A DNA stretch of 64,000 nt from JAXDBM01 sp963709485. GTDB lineage: Bacteria > Desulfobacterota > Syntrophia > Syntrophales > Fen-1087. The notes under the pieces are model-generated. The model made no database searches and had not been told where the DNA came from. It was given only the letters and a program-made list of their open reading frames with translations. Within the stretch, counting starts at the first letter, position 1. The number at the start of each line of letters is the position of its first letter. A program made the translations under genes and the position numbers. This document shows, piece after piece, positions 11,334-20,497 of this stretch. The stretch covers positions 372,001 through 436,000 of the forward strand of contig CAVPWE010000007.1 in assembly GCA_963709485.1 (NCBI GenBank), written 5' to 3'.

Positions 11334-12710
11334 ATGAAAAAGACGGTTTTGATCGTTGATGACGAGGAAATGATCCGGCAATCGCTGGAAGGTATTCTCA
11401 CGGATGAAGGATATGATGTCTTTACCGCGTCAAGCGGTGAAGAGGCCCTGAAAATCATCGAGGACGAGTTGCCCAGTCTTGTCCTTCTGGACATCTGGCT
11501 CCCCGGGATGGACGGTCTTGAAGCCCTCAAAGTGATCAAGTCGGATTATCCGGCGGTCTGTGTCGTCATGATGTCCGGCCACGGCACGATCGAAACGGCC
11601 GTGAAGGCGACCAAACTGGGGGCTTTTGATTTCATTGAAAAACCCCTGTCACTGGAGAAAGTAATTCTTGCCGTCGATCATGCCCTGGACATGATTCGCC
11701 TCGAAGAGGAAAACCGGCTTTTAAAGCAGAAATTGTCTCAGGAATTTGAGCTGACGGGAAACAGCCCGGCCATTGTCGAATTGAAAGAGATGATCAGCCT
11801 GGTCGCGCCGACCAATGCCTGGATCCTGATCATGGGTGAAAACGGTACCGGAAAGGAGCTGGTTGCCAGATCCATCCATCGGCAGAGCAAGCGGGTGCTC
11901 AAACCTTTCGTCGAAGTGAACTGTGCGGCCATCCCGGAGGATCTGATCGAGAGCGAACTGTTCGGTCATGAAAAGGGTGCGTTCACGGGCGCAACGGCCA
12001 AGAAGCGGGGGAAATTCGATCTTGCCCATGAGGGGACGATTTTTCTCGATGAAGTCGCAGATATGAGCCTGAAGGCACAGGCAAAGATCCTCAGAATCCT
12101 GCAGGAGAAGAAATTCGAGCGTGTCGGCGGCACGAAACTCATAGCCACCGACGTCCGGGTGCTGGCCGCCACAAACAAGGATCTGGAAAAGGAAATGGAG
12201 GAAGGAAGATTTCGCCAGGACCTTTTTTACCGCCTGAATGTCATCCCCCTTCGCATTGCGTCCTTGAGAGAGCGAAAGGACGACATCCCGCCACTCGTCA
12301 ACCGTTTTCTGAGCGAATTGGCCGTCAAGGAGGGCGGACGGGAGAAATCGATTACCGATGATGCCCTTTCCCTTCTCATGGAGCACAACTGGCCGGGAAA
12401 TGTGAGGGAATTGAAGAACATCATCGAAAGGCTTTTCATCATGACGCCGTCGATTGCGATCACGGCCGTCGACATACCGCCATTGTTCAAGGAATATGAT
12501 CAGGATCAGCAGGCGGTTACCGGAATTTTTTCCGATTCGCTGAAGGCGGCGAAAGTGAATTTCGAGAAACAATATATTGAAAAGAAACTCCGTGAATTCG
12601 AGGGAAATATTTCCAAGACGGCGGAGGCCATCGGACTGGAAAGGAGCAATCTCCATCGGAAAATAAAGAGTTACGGTCTGGAGGTCAAATCCGTCGAAGG
12701 GGAAGCTTAA
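11334..12710 (+). CDS. ntrX: NtrX/NtrC-family sigma-54 response regulator
   Basis: 458 aa. A receiver domain with phospho-acceptor D53 (LLDIWLPGMD) and the DD pair at 9-10 is followed by an AAA+ domain with Walker A GENGTGKE (168-175). The GAFTGA loop that contacts sigma-54 is intact at 215-220. The C-terminus is a Fis-type helix-turn-helix (ISKTAEAIGLERSNLHRKIK). It should therefore activate sigma-54 promoters when phosphorylated by NtrY. The intact GAFTGA matters because some NtrX proteins, notably alpha-proteobacterial ones, lack it. A 25-bp gap separates it from the convergent membrane-protein gene. Confidence 0.94.
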   Translation: MKKTVLIVDDEEMIRQSLEGILTDEGYDVFTASSGEEALKIIEDELPSLVLLDIWLPGMDGLEALKVIKSDYPAVCVVMMSGHGTIETAVKATKLGAFDFIEKPLSLEKVILAVDHALDMIRLEEENRLLKQKLSQEFELTGNSPAIVELKEMISLVAPTNAWILIMGENGTGKELVARSIHRQSKRVLKPFVEVNCAAIPEDLIESELFGHEKGAFTGATAKKRGKFDLAHEGTIFLDEVADMSLKAQAKILRILQEKKFERVGGTKLIATDVRVLAATNKDLEKEMEEGRFRQDLFYRLNVIPLRIASLRERKDDIPPLVNRFLSELAVKEGGREKSITDDALSLLMEHNWPGNVRELKNIIERLFIMTPSIAITAVDIPPLFKEYDQDQQAVTGIFSDSLKAAKVNFEKQYIEKKLREFEGNISKTAEAIGLERSNLHRKIKSYGLEVKSVEGEA

Positions 12711-12735
12711 ATAACAGACGTGATGTGCGCCTGTC

Positions 12736-13719
12736 TCATTGGCGGGTCGCAGCTTCCTTTTTCAGGTCGGGAAGGGAGAACTTGTTGAAGGGCAAAAAGA
12801 TAAGGCCCAGGACAGTGATCATGGCGATGGACAGGAAATGGTAGATGATGGCGAAAGAGAGTGCATCGGCCTTGGGAATACCGAACAGGGTGAGTCCGAC
12901 AATGCAGGCGTAATGCCAGTTGCCGATGAAGCCGGGCGCTGTCGGGATCGCGATGCCGATGAGCAGAATGACCACTGACACGGTTGCGGCCATGATGGAG
13001 AGGTGAAAATCGAAGGCAAAAAAAAGGCTGTAGACAGCCAGGACGTCGATCATCCAGATGGCAAGGGAGTAAAGCGAAACCGTCACGAGCAGTTTGAAAT
13101 CCCTGAAGATCATGAATCCGTCGATCAGGTGATGAAGCATCGACCGAAGTTTTCCGGCAAAGCGATCAGGAAGCCGGTTGATCAGAGGGTTCAGCGCCTT
13201 CAGAGAGGCGTCCCGTTTGGCCGGTATCACAATCATGAAAGCCAGCAAAGCCAGCGTGATGAAAAAGACGAAAATGGCCGATGTGGTCAGCCAGGTCGGC
13301 AAAGCGGGGATTAGAATAAGCGCAGTTGCAAAGATCAACAGGACCGCAATGCTGTCAAAAGCCCGTTCGACCAGGATCGTTCCCAGCGCAGCCGGCATTT
13401 TAATGCGGCTTTTTTTCGTTATCAGGTAGGGCCGGGCCAGTTCGCCAAGCCTCGCCGGCAATGCCGTAATCGCCAGAAAACCGACGCTGGTGACGGAAAA
13501 GAGGGAAAGCTGATCCACACGATCGAGGGGGCTCAGTATCAGTCCCCAGCGGACGGATCGAAGCCCCTGCATGATCAAAATGATGACGAGAAAGAGCAGC
13601 ACGTAGCCGTATCGGACGGCATGAAAGCCCTCAACGACTGTCCCGAAATCGATGCCCCGGACAGACAGGAACACCAGGATCGCGCTGAGCAGAAAACCGG
13701 CCGCCAATTTTTTTTTCAT
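12736..13719 (-). CDS. Flippase-like membrane protein (UPF0104 / LPG-synthase TM domain)
   Basis: 327 aa with about eight hydrophobic segments and no soluble catalytic domain. It fits the lysylphosphatidylglycerol-synthase TM / AglD family, with the typical LRSVRWGLIL and ALPARLGELARPYLI blocks. The family includes the MprF flippase half and archaeal AglD, so a role in moving or making a lipid-linked compound is possible; the substrate is not known. It ends convergently with ntrX and follows the small lipoprotein gene on the minus strand. Confidence 0.85.
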   Translation of the reverse strand: MKKKLAAGFLLSAILVFLSVRGIDFGTVVEGFHAVRYGYVLLFLVIILIMQGLRSVRWGLILSPLDRVDQLSLFSVTSVGFLAITALPARLGELARPYLITKKSRIKMPAALGTILVERAFDSIAVLLIFATALILIPALPTWLTTSAIFVFFITLALLAFMIVIPAKRDASLKALNPLINRLPDRFAGKLRSMLHHLIDGFMIFRDFKLLVTVSLYSLAIWMIDVLAVYSLFFAFDFHLSIMAATVSVVILLIGIAIPTAPGFIGNWHYACIVGLTLFGIPKADALSFAIIYHFLSIAMITVLGLIFLPFNKFSLPDLKKEAATRQ

Positions 13720-13776
13720 CAGAACGCCCTGTCAAAGATCGCCAATATGCCAACCGGCAGAACCTGATTCCACGGG

Positions 13777-14181
13777 TTATTTGACAGCCAGATTCTGCTG
13801 AATCTTGTCATGGATGAGCTGGGAAGAAGTCTTGTCGCCGAGCAGACCGACGCGAATGCCGACGGTCGTCAGGTCCTTGGCCTTGTAGCTGATCCTGAAT
13901 TTGACACTGTCGTCATTGATGATGGCACGGATGGTTCCGGCACCGATCTCCCGGTCGGGCTCCACTTCCTTCCCGCGCATGTCGGCAACGGTTTTTTCAC
14001 AGGCGCTCCACACTTTGTCAATGGGTGCATTGTAATCCGTGACCAGTTCCCGGTCGATATAATAATAGGTGCCCGCTCCGACGCCAAGCATGCCGCCGAT
14101 CACCAGGATCTCGGAGCCGCAGGCGGAAAGAATCATCAAGCTTGATACCAGCATCAGCAAATTTCTCTTTTTTTTCAGCAT
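13777..14181 (-). CDS. Small lipoprotein, DUF3568-like
   Basis: 134 aa. The start at 14181 (MLKKKRNLLML) is preferred over an in-frame codon 20 residues upstream, because a strong AGGAG lies about 9 bases before it and it gives a short lipoprotein signal with a lipobox near residue 21 (LSAC). The mature part begins with a glycine-rich hydrophobic stretch (IGGMLGVGAGTYYYID) and then a small alpha/beta domain, as in DUF3568 lipoproteins. Function unknown. It probably sits on the inner leaflet of the outer membrane or outer leaflet of the inner membrane. Confidence 0.75.
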   Translation of the reverse strand: MLKKKRNLLMLVSSLMILSACGSEILVIGGMLGVGAGTYYYIDRELVTDYNAPIDKVWSACEKTVADMRGKEVEPDREIGAGTIRAIINDDSVKFRISYKAKDLTTVGIRVGLLGDKTSSQLIHDKIQQNLAVK

Positions 14182-14263
14182 GGGCTTCTCCTCTCCAATC
14201 CGGTTCGGTGTCGTTGTCTGAAAATCTGAGGAAGCGAACAAGTTGATTTGCCGTCAGGGAATC

Positions 14264-15322
14264 TTACTCCCCGCTTACTCTTGCGTATTCCCGAAGGAGC
14301 TCCTCCTGCCGTTTGTTCAGGTGGGTCGGGATGGTGACAACCGCTTCGATAATCTGATCCCCCCGTCCGAAGCCACGCAATTGAGCGATGCCCCTGCTCT
14401 TCAGGCGGAATGTCTTGCCCGTTTGGGTTCCCTTGGGGATTTTCAATTTTTCGACGCCTTCGAGGGTCGGCACCTCAATGTGCGCTCCCAGGGCCGCCTG
14501 TATGAACGATATGGGGATCCGGCAGTAGATGTCGTTCCCGCTTCTTTCGAAATACTCGTGAGGCTCCACGTGGATGAATACATAAAGATCACCGCTCGGT
14601 CCCCCGAAGGAGCCCTCTTCACCCTCCCCACGCAGCCTGAGGCGGGAGCCGGTTTCCACGCCGGCGGGTATCTTGATATTCACTGTTTTGGTGACTTTTT
14701 TCCGGCCGGTCCCCATGCAGGACCTGCAGGGTTCCGCAATGACCACTCCCTCGCCGTTGCAGTTCGGGCAGGTGGTGCTGATGCTGAAGAAGCCGCTTGA
14801 CTGGGTAACCTGCCCCCTGCCTTTGCAGCGGCGGCATGTTTCAGGGGTTGTCCCTGCGGCGGCGCCTGTACCCCGGCAATCCCGGCATGTTTCGAACTTG
14901 GTGATGTCGATATCGGTGCCCATGCCGAATGCGGCATCCATGAAGGAGATTTTCAGGTCATATCGCAGATCGGAGCCCGCCCTTGACGCCGATCTGGACC
15001 GCGAACGTCCGTTGCTGAAACCGAAGACATCCTCGAAGATGCTGCCGAAACTGGAAAAAATATCTTCGAATCCCGAGAACCCCCTGAAACCGGTATTGCT
15101 GAGCCCTTCGTGGCCATAACGGTCGTAGATATCCCGTTTTTCCCGATCACTCAAGACTTCGTAGGCTTCAGAGGCCTCTTTGAAGTTTTCTTCCGCTTCC
15201 TTGTCCCCGGGATTGCGGTCTGGGTGGTATTGCATCGCCAATCTGCGATAGCTTTTTTTGATCTCTTCGTCCGGGGCGTTACGGTCCAGGCCGAGAACTT
15301 TATAATAGTCGCGCTTTGTCAT
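14264..15322 (-). CDS. dnaJ: Chaperone protein DnaJ (type I)
   Basis: 352 aa. The J domain carries HPD at residues 33-35, which stimulates DnaK ATPase. A Gly/Phe-rich region (about 72-105) follows, then an unusual Arg/Ser stretch (GRSRSRSASR). Four zinc motifs of CxxCxGxG type are complete (cysteines 146/149, 163/166, 185/188, 199/202). The C-terminal substrate-binding domains fit. The start at 15322 (MTKRDYYKVLGL) is the family start; an in-frame ATG at 15352 would add ten residues and has an AGAAAGG upstream, so the start is not certain. No dnaK or grpE is nearby. Confidence 0.93.
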   Translation of the reverse strand: MTKRDYYKVLGLDRNAPDEEIKKSYRRLAMQYHPDRNPGDKEAEENFKEASEAYEVLSDREKRDIYDRYGHEGLSNTGFRGFSGFEDIFSSFGSIFEDVFGFSNGRSRSRSASRAGSDLRYDLKISFMDAAFGMGTDIDITKFETCRDCRGTGAAAGTTPETCRRCKGRGQVTQSSGFFSISTTCPNCNGEGVVIAEPCRSCMGTGRKKVTKTVNIKIPAGVETGSRLRLRGEGEEGSFGGPSGDLYVFIHVEPHEYFERSGNDIYCRIPISFIQAALGAHIEVPTLEGVEKLKIPKGTQTGKTFRLKSRGIAQLRGFGRGDQIIEAVVTIPTHLNKRQEELLREYARVSGE

Positions 15323-15426
15323 GTAACCGTGTGGCGAACTCCGGGATGGCATCCGTTGGTTGCAGCCTTTCTTTGAAAGTCGATTAAAATAGGTTCGTTC
15401 TTATATGATGTCAAGGGAGCAGTGAA

Positions 15427-16311
15427 TCAGCGCAGCAAACGATTGAGGGCTTCTTCGTATTTTTCCTTTGTTTTTGATATGATATCCTCCGGTAGTTGCG
15501 GAGCCGGCGGTTTTTGATTCCAGGCGATGGACAGCAGATAGTCGCGCAGAAACTGCTTGTCAAAACTTTTCTGCGCCCGTCCCGGTTCATAGTCGTTTTT
15601 CGGCCAGAATCTGGACGAGTCCGGTGTCAGCAGTTCGTCGATCAGGATCAACTCTTCATTCAGAATTCCGAACTCCATTTTGGTGTCGGCAATGATGATG
15701 CCCGCCTTTGCAGCGATTTCAGCGGCCCTTCGATAAACAGCCAAGCTTGCTTGAATCACCTTCGCGGAACGTTCCGTGCCGATGAGGTTCTCCATCTCTT
15801 TCAGGGTTATCGCCTCGTCATGATCGCCTTCAGGGGCCTTGGTCGACGGGGTGAAGATCGGTTCGGAAAGGCGCTCGGACTCCCTTAAGGCCAGGGGGAG
15901 CCGAATGCCGGAAACCGTGCCGTCCCGGCAATAGTCCTTCCAGCCGGAACCGCTGAGATACCCCCTCACAATGCATTCCACGGGAAGGGGCGTCGCCTTC
16001 TTCGCCAACATGGTCCTTCCCCGCAGTGTCTCCCGGTAAGGTTCACAGGCCTTTGGAAACTCTTCCGGATTCGTCGTAATGAGATGATTGGGGATGATAT
16101 CTTCTGTGTGCTTAAACCAGAAGGCGGACATTCGGGTCAGGATCTCCCCTTTTCCCGGTATGGGGTTGGGCATGATGACGTCAAAAGCGGATATCCTGTC
16201 CGTGGCCACGATGAGAATGCTGGAATCCAGGTCATAGATATCCCGCACTTTCCCCCTGCTGGCCAAAGGCAATGTTTCAAAATTGGTACTGATGACGTTG
16301 GATTGATTCAT
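15427..16311 (-). CDS. purC: SAICAR synthase PurC
   Basis: 294 aa. Joins aspartate to CAIR in purine synthesis, using ATP. The family blocks are clear: RGKVRDIYDL near the N-terminus, ATDRISAFDVIMPNPIPGKG, PVECIVRGYLSGSGW, IIADTKMEFGI and DELLTPDSSRFW. At about 294 aa it is the longer form found in yeast and many Gram-negatives rather than the roughly 240-aa E. coli type. The ATG at 16311 is preferred over a GTG 12 bases upstream because AGGAAGTGG lies 8 bases before it. Confidence 0.95.
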   Translation of the reverse strand: MNQSNVISTNFETLPLASRGKVRDIYDLDSSILIVATDRISAFDVIMPNPIPGKGEILTRMSAFWFKHTEDIIPNHLITTNPEEFPKACEPYRETLRGRTMLAKKATPLPVECIVRGYLSGSGWKDYCRDGTVSGIRLPLALRESERLSEPIFTPSTKAPEGDHDEAITLKEMENLIGTERSAKVIQASLAVYRRAAEIAAKAGIIIADTKMEFGILNEELILIDELLTPDSSRFWPKNDYEPGRAQKSFDKQFLRDYLLSIAWNQKPPAPQLPEDIISKTKEKYEEALNRLLR

Positions 16312-16329
16312 GAAGGCAACCACTTCCTG

Positions 16330-16959
16330 TTATCTTAAAAAGGGATTGTTTCTCTTTTCACGGCCGATGGTTGAAGTCGGCGTCCCGCCGTAGTTGTGCC
16401 CCGGCAGAACCTTTGTGTCATCGGGCAGGGTGCAGAGTTTCTCCTGAATGGAGCGTGCCATGACCCTTCCGGACCCGCCGGGAAGGTCTGTTCTGCCCAC
16501 ACCACCGACAAAGAGCGTATCTCCTGTGAAAACAAGACCTTCTGTGAAAAGCGACATGCTTCCCGGCGAGTGTCCCGGCGTGTGGAGGACTTTCAGGGAG
16601 ACGCTGCCCACCGTGAGGACATCGCCGTCCCGGACGATGATGTCAGCTGCCGGCGACCGCTTGGCGCCGAACATACGGAGGATCATGGCCGGTATGGAGG
16701 ATAGCATTTCGGCATCGCTTTCGTGAATCACGATTTTTGCCCCGGTCTTGCTTTGCATTTCCGTATTTCCGGAAATATGGTCCACGTGGCCGTGGGTATT
16801 GACGATGTATTGAATCTTGAGGCTGTTTTGTTCGGCTACGGCGAGGATGTCGTCGATCCTGGCGGCCGGGTCGATCACCAGCGCATCTCCCGCGACGGGA
16901 TCGCCTACCAGATAGGCAAATACAGCCATATGGCCTACCTGCATCTGCTTCAGAAACAT
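16330..16959 (-). CDS. Metallo-beta-lactamase-fold hydrolase (glyoxalase II-like)
   Basis: 209 aa. The metal-binding THGHVDH is at residues 55-61, with later ligands in HTPGHSPG, FTGDTLF and PGHNYG. This is the pattern of the glyoxalase II/YcbL branch of MBL-fold enzymes, which cleave thioesters such as S-lactoylglutathione. The substrate here is not determined; the protein lacks a long C-terminal glutathione-binding region. The start at 16959 has GGAGAAG five bases upstream; the frame stays open 14 codons further. It is 18 bp upstream of purC on the same strand. Confidence 0.88.
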   Translation of the reverse strand: MFLKQMQVGHMAVFAYLVGDPVAGDALVIDPAARIDDILAVAEQNSLKIQYIVNTHGHVDHISGNTEMQSKTGAKIVIHESDAEMLSSIPAMILRMFGAKRSPAADIIVRDGDVLTVGSVSLKVLHTPGHSPGSMSLFTEGLVFTGDTLFVGGVGRTDLPGGSGRVMARSIQEKLCTLPDDTKVLPGHNYGGTPTSTIGREKRNNPFLR

Positions 16960-17037
16960 CGCATCTTCTCCATCCGGGCTTGAATCAGAACGTTGGCGCA
17001 ACCCCTATCACTGTTAGGGTATTCACGTCAACGGAAT

Positions 17038-17613
17038 TCAAAAGGGTCTTTGCTTGTCCGCAATGACCCAGGATGCAAACCCGCTGCCGCGCTCGATGCA
17101 GGCGGTCATGCCCTCCGCCGCAACCATTGTCAGAATCTCTTTCATTGAATGAATCCGGCTGCGCATCAAAATCATTTTCTCCGCCACCGCCAGCATTCTG
17201 ACAATCAGCCTGTCCCGGTCCGGTTCCTCGATGACGAGCCTCCCCTCCGGTTTGAGCACGCGGACGAACTCCCGGATGGCTGTCCGTTGATCGAAAAAGT
17301 GGTGAAAGGCGTCGACGGCGATCACCCGGTCGAAAGTGGCATCAGCGAAGGGGAGTTGCTCCGACCGCGCCCGCACTGCGTGCAGGCCGTGCAAGATTCG
17401 TGACTGCTTCAGCATGGGGAGGGAAAGATCGGAGACGACCAGCCGGCTTGCCGCTGACGCATTCAGGCGTGACGCGACCCTGCCGGTGCCCCCGCCGGCG
17501 TCGAGAAGGGTCCCGCTTTCCGGCAGTTTCAGCAATTCGTGAAAGCGCTTCGGGACGGGCAGGCGGACAATCCGGTCGTAGATCGGGGCAATCCAGTCAA
17601 AGTGGTCAAACAT
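17038..17613 (-). CDS. Class I SAM-dependent methyltransferase
   Basis: 191 aa. A Rossmann methyltransferase with motif I LLDAGGGTGRV (about 36-46), an acidic residue ending strand 2 (VVSDLS), and motif IV-like FDRVIAVDAFHHF. It resembles the UbiE/MenG type, but quinone methylation cannot be claimed from sequence alone. The start lies two bases after the stop of the phosphodiesterase gene, which suggests translational coupling. Confidence 0.85.
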   Translation of the reverse strand: MFDHFDWIAPIYDRIVRLPVPKRFHELLKLPESGTLLDAGGGTGRVASRLNASAASRLVVSDLSLPMLKQSRILHGLHAVRARSEQLPFADATFDRVIAVDAFHHFFDQRTAIREFVRVLKPEGRLVIEEPDRDRLIVRMLAVAEKMILMRSRIHSMKEILTMVAAEGMTACIERGSGFASWVIADKQRPF

Positions 17614-17615
17614 GA

Positions 17616-18329
17616 TCAGTTTTTCTGGGGAATAACCAGCTCGGGGAAATTGGTGAAAACGCCGTCTGCCCCCATTGCACGCACCCGGTCCAGGTCATCG
17701 GGAAAGTTGACGGTATAGACATAGAACTTCAGGCCTCTCTGGTGCGCGTCCTCCACGAAGGCCCTGTTTGCGAATGCAAGGCCCGCATGAACCGAAAAGG
17801 CCTTTAATTCCTCGGCAAACCTAGCATAGTGACGAGGAACCCCCAGTATCAGCGCGCCTGTCCGGATTTCCGGGTCCAGCGGTTTGACCACGGACAGTTC
17901 CCGGTGATCGAAGGAAGAAAGGATAACCTGATCATAATGCCAGCCTCGGTTCACGATGTAATCCCTGACCAGTTGCACCGCGGGAGCAGCGGTACCGGCA
18001 CCTTTCAACTCCACGTTGATGCCGGCCCGCCGCTGAACAAGATCAAAGACTTCCCGAAGAAGGGGAATGCTTTGTCCCTTGCCGGCATCGAGTGTCCGCA
18101 GGTGCGCGAGCGTTTTTTCCGTGACATATCCCCTTCCGTTGGTTGTGTATTCCAGCCGTTCGTCATGAATCACCACGAGTTCGCCTTCGACGCAGAAAAC
18201 ATCGATTTCGATCCAGGCTGCGCCCAGTGAAAGAGCCTTTTCGATGGCCAGCAGCGTGTTTTCCGGCTCATGGCCGCTGGCGCCGCGGTGTGCGAAACAG
18301 ACGAATTCCCGCTCCTTTTGTTTCATCAT
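17616..18329 (-). CDS. ugpQ: Glycerophosphodiester phosphodiesterase
   Basis: 237 aa. A GDPD TIM barrel that splits glycerophosphodiesters to glycerol-3-phosphate and an alcohol. Active-site residues are visible: H14-R15 (AHRGASG), E41 and D43 (WIEIDV), H55 (VIHDE), plus the later NVELKG and YTVNFPDDLDR blocks. There is no signal peptide, so it is cytosolic like UgpQ; the symbol rests on family likeness. It is closely packed between the hydrolase upstream and the methyltransferase downstream. Confidence 0.9.
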   Translation of the reverse strand: MMKQKEREFVCFAHRGASGHEPENTLLAIEKALSLGAAWIEIDVFCVEGELVVIHDERLEYTTNGRGYVTEKTLAHLRTLDAGKGQSIPLLREVFDLVQRRAGINVELKGAGTAAPAVQLVRDYIVNRGWHYDQVILSSFDHRELSVVKPLDPEIRTGALILGVPRHYARFAEELKAFSVHAGLAFANRAFVEDAHQRGLKFYVYTVNFPDDLDRVRAMGADGVFTNFPELVIPQKN

Positions 18330-18330
18330 T

Positions 18331-19029
18331 TCACCGATGGCCGCCGGACGGGATTTTCAGCAGCAATTCCGTCAGCTCGGCCGGCATGGTCCACATGGGG
18401 TGGTGGCCCGTGGGGAGCTCATGGTAGGGCCACCCCTCCGCTTTCGCCCTCCCGGCGGACCGGATGATGCCTTGGCCGCGGATGCCCATTTCCTCTTTGT
18501 CGGTGCAGAAAATATATGTCCTTGGCAACGCCCTGGCCGACGCGTTGATCAAGCGGAATGGATGCAGAAAGGTTTTCAGAGGATGTTCCGTAAACCGGGG
18601 GTCTGACGCTTCCGCACCGTTTGCGGGAAAGCTCACCCCCCCGTTCCCATAATGTTCGGAAAGTGTTTGCGCCACCGTTGGATCGTAAAGGTCTTTGATG
18701 GTTCTACCGTCTTCCGGGACGAAGGCGTCCAGAAAAACCAGGTGGCACAGCCGATCGGCTGCCCGTTCCGCAACACCCGTTATCACTGCGCCGCCGTAAC
18801 TGTGCCCGACCAGGATGACCTGATGCAAGTCCTCGAAAAGGATGACGTTTTCGACGTCCAGGATGTGGGTGTCCATTGTGATATTCAGGTTGAAGAGGTG
18901 CCGGCGCTCGCCCAGGCCCGTCAGTGTCGGGGTGTAAACGTCGTGCCCGGCGGTCCGCAGAAGGTTTGGCACGGATTGCCAGATCCATCCCCCGGCCGTG
19001 GCCCCATGGACCAGCACGTAAGTTGCCAT
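18331..19029 (-). CDS. Alpha/beta hydrolase (esterase/hydroxynitrile-lyase branch)
   Basis: 232 aa. The N-terminus TYVLVHGATAGGWIWQ gives the oxyanion-hole HGA motif. The nucleophile is S77 in VGHSYGG, and the likely catalytic His is in ELPTGHHPMW near the C-terminus. This arrangement fits the plant MES/hydroxynitrile lyase-like branch of small esterases; the substrate is unknown. The start at 19029 has GGGAG five bases upstream. A longer in-frame version adds 21 residues without a family match. Confidence 0.85.
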   Translation of the reverse strand: MATYVLVHGATAGGWIWQSVPNLLRTAGHDVYTPTLTGLGERRHLFNLNITMDTHILDVENVILFEDLHQVILVGHSYGGAVITGVAERAADRLCHLVFLDAFVPEDGRTIKDLYDPTVAQTLSEHYGNGGVSFPANGAEASDPRFTEHPLKTFLHPFRLINASARALPRTYIFCTDKEEMGIRGQGIIRSAGRAKAEGWPYHELPTGHHPMWTMPAELTELLLKIPSGGHR

Positions 19030-19456
19030 ATCAGCTCCCGAAGCGCCATGGACGGGGTTTTTCCGGGCCGTGCCGCAATGCCCGGCAGCCACCTCCGCCA
19101 GGATGGATTATGGTTAAGGCGTCAACCGGATATAATTCGATGATCCGCCACGCCAGAAAAACACCCTTACTCAAATGACCGGTTTCTCATGATCCGCAAC
19201 CGGCACCCATCCCCGCAAGGGGTCGATCCATGACGGTACCAATCGGCACTCTCATCTCCGGACCCGCAAGCCGTCCAGCCTTCTCTTTTTCATTACCCCA
19301 TTGACGCTAATGAATTGCTCTTTGCCTGTCAAGGGGTTTCCATTGAGGGTATTCATACGGGCAGCCCGACAAAAGGCATTGACAGAAACAGGCGGTTCTG
19401 ATTAGGAAGGTCTGCAAAACGGGTTGGATAAGCAGACCCTTCCAGAGGAGAAAAAA
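19030..19456 (+). other. 427-bp gap between divergent genes; nothing firm seen
   Basis: This stretch separates the minus-strand hydrolase from the plus-strand flavoprotein and should hold promoters for both. The best plus-strand -35 is a perfect TTGACA at 19379-19384, but the matching -10 (TTAGGA after 17 bp) is poor. Short overlapping open frames here show no start signals or recognisable domains. No repeat or RNA structure was recognised. Confidence 0.4.
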
Positions 19457-20446
19457 ATGTTCAAGACCGCAATAACCGAAATGTTCGGCATCAAGTACCC
19501 CATCATCTGCGGTGCCATGATGTGGCTCTGCAAGCCGAGATTTTGCGCAGCCATCTCGAATGCCGGCGGCATGGGCAATCTCACCGCCGGCAATTATGAC
19601 ACAGAAGAAGAATTTCGCGATGCGATTCGCGAAACGCGGAAACTGACCGACAAGCCATTCATGGTCAACATTACCCTCCTGCCGTCGCTGCGCATCACCG
19701 CCGCGCATCACCAGATGTATATCCGTGTCTGTGCGGAGGAAAAAGTGGCCGGTATCGAATTTTCAGGCACGCCCGTCGACAAGGCCGCCGGAATGGAAGC
19801 CGTCGATATGCTGAAAAAAGCGGGCGTCAGGTTGTTCCACAAGGTCGGCGCCGTCCGCCATGCCCTTCACGCGGAACATGCGGGCTATGACGGAATTTAT
19901 GCCGCCGGCATCGAAGAAGGGGGCCATCCCCTCAATGACGATGTCACGACCATGATCCTGACCCCCAGGATTGTGGATTCGGTTAAAATTCCGGTGGTGA
20001 CGGTGGGCGGGATCGTCGACGGCAGATCGCTCGCCGCCGCCCTCGTCCTGGGAGCCCAGGGTGTCATGATGGCCAGTCGCTTTGTGGCCACGCAGGAGTG
20101 CGAGGTGCATGACAACATCAAGCAGGAACTCCTCAGAAGACAGGAATATGAAACCCGGATTTTCGGGAAATCCATCGGGCTTCAGGGGAGGGGACTGAAG
20201 ACCAAGGTCATCGAAGAGATCTGCAGCATCGAGGAGCGCGGCGGCGGATTCGAAGAACTCATTCCGCTGCTGTCCGGCCAGCGCATCAAGGAGGCCTGGG
20301 AAAAGGGGGATGTGGACTATGCTCCCCTCATGGTCGGCCAGTCGATCGGTCTGATCCATGACATTCCCACCTGCCGGGATCTTCTCGATCGTATGGCCCG
20401 TGAAGCGTCTGAACATCTGGCGAAGGCGGGCCGGCTGATCCAATAA
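19457..20446 (+). CDS. Nitronate monooxygenase / 2-nitropropane dioxygenase-family flavoprotein
   Basis: 329 aa TIM-barrel FMN protein. The N-terminal KYPIICGAMMW, AAISNAGGMGNL, GIEEGGHPL (candidate catalytic His) and PVVTVGGIVDGRSLAAALVLGAQGVMMASRF phosphate-binding blocks mark the NMO/FabK superfamily. Some members oxidise nitronates and others are enoyl-ACP reductases (FabK); in an anaerobe the oxygen-using activity is doubtful. The start at 19457 has AGAGGAG just upstream; the frame is open 11 codons further. It appears to be a single-gene unit. Confidence 0.85.
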   Translation: MFKTAITEMFGIKYPIICGAMMWLCKPRFCAAISNAGGMGNLTAGNYDTEEEFRDAIRETRKLTDKPFMVNITLLPSLRITAAHHQMYIRVCAEEKVAGIEFSGTPVDKAAGMEAVDMLKKAGVRLFHKVGAVRHALHAEHAGYDGIYAAGIEEGGHPLNDDVTTMILTPRIVDSVKIPVVTVGGIVDGRSLAAALVLGAQGVMMASRFVATQECEVHDNIKQELLRRQEYETRIFGKSIGLQGRGLKTKVIEEICSIEERGGGFEELIPLLSGQRIKEAWEKGDVDYAPLMVGQSIGLIHDIPTCRDLLDRMAREASEHLAKAGRLIQ

Positions 20447-20497
20447 ATGGCAGCATGGATGCCTGGGGGGAAGAGATTCCGCAAGTGAGGTGAGCCT

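Noticed and set aside
15000..15020. Arg/Ser-rich stretch in DnaJ as a possible insertion
   Set aside because: It lies in the flexible region after the Gly/Phe segment, where DnaJ proteins vary; the frame and all zinc motifs are intact.
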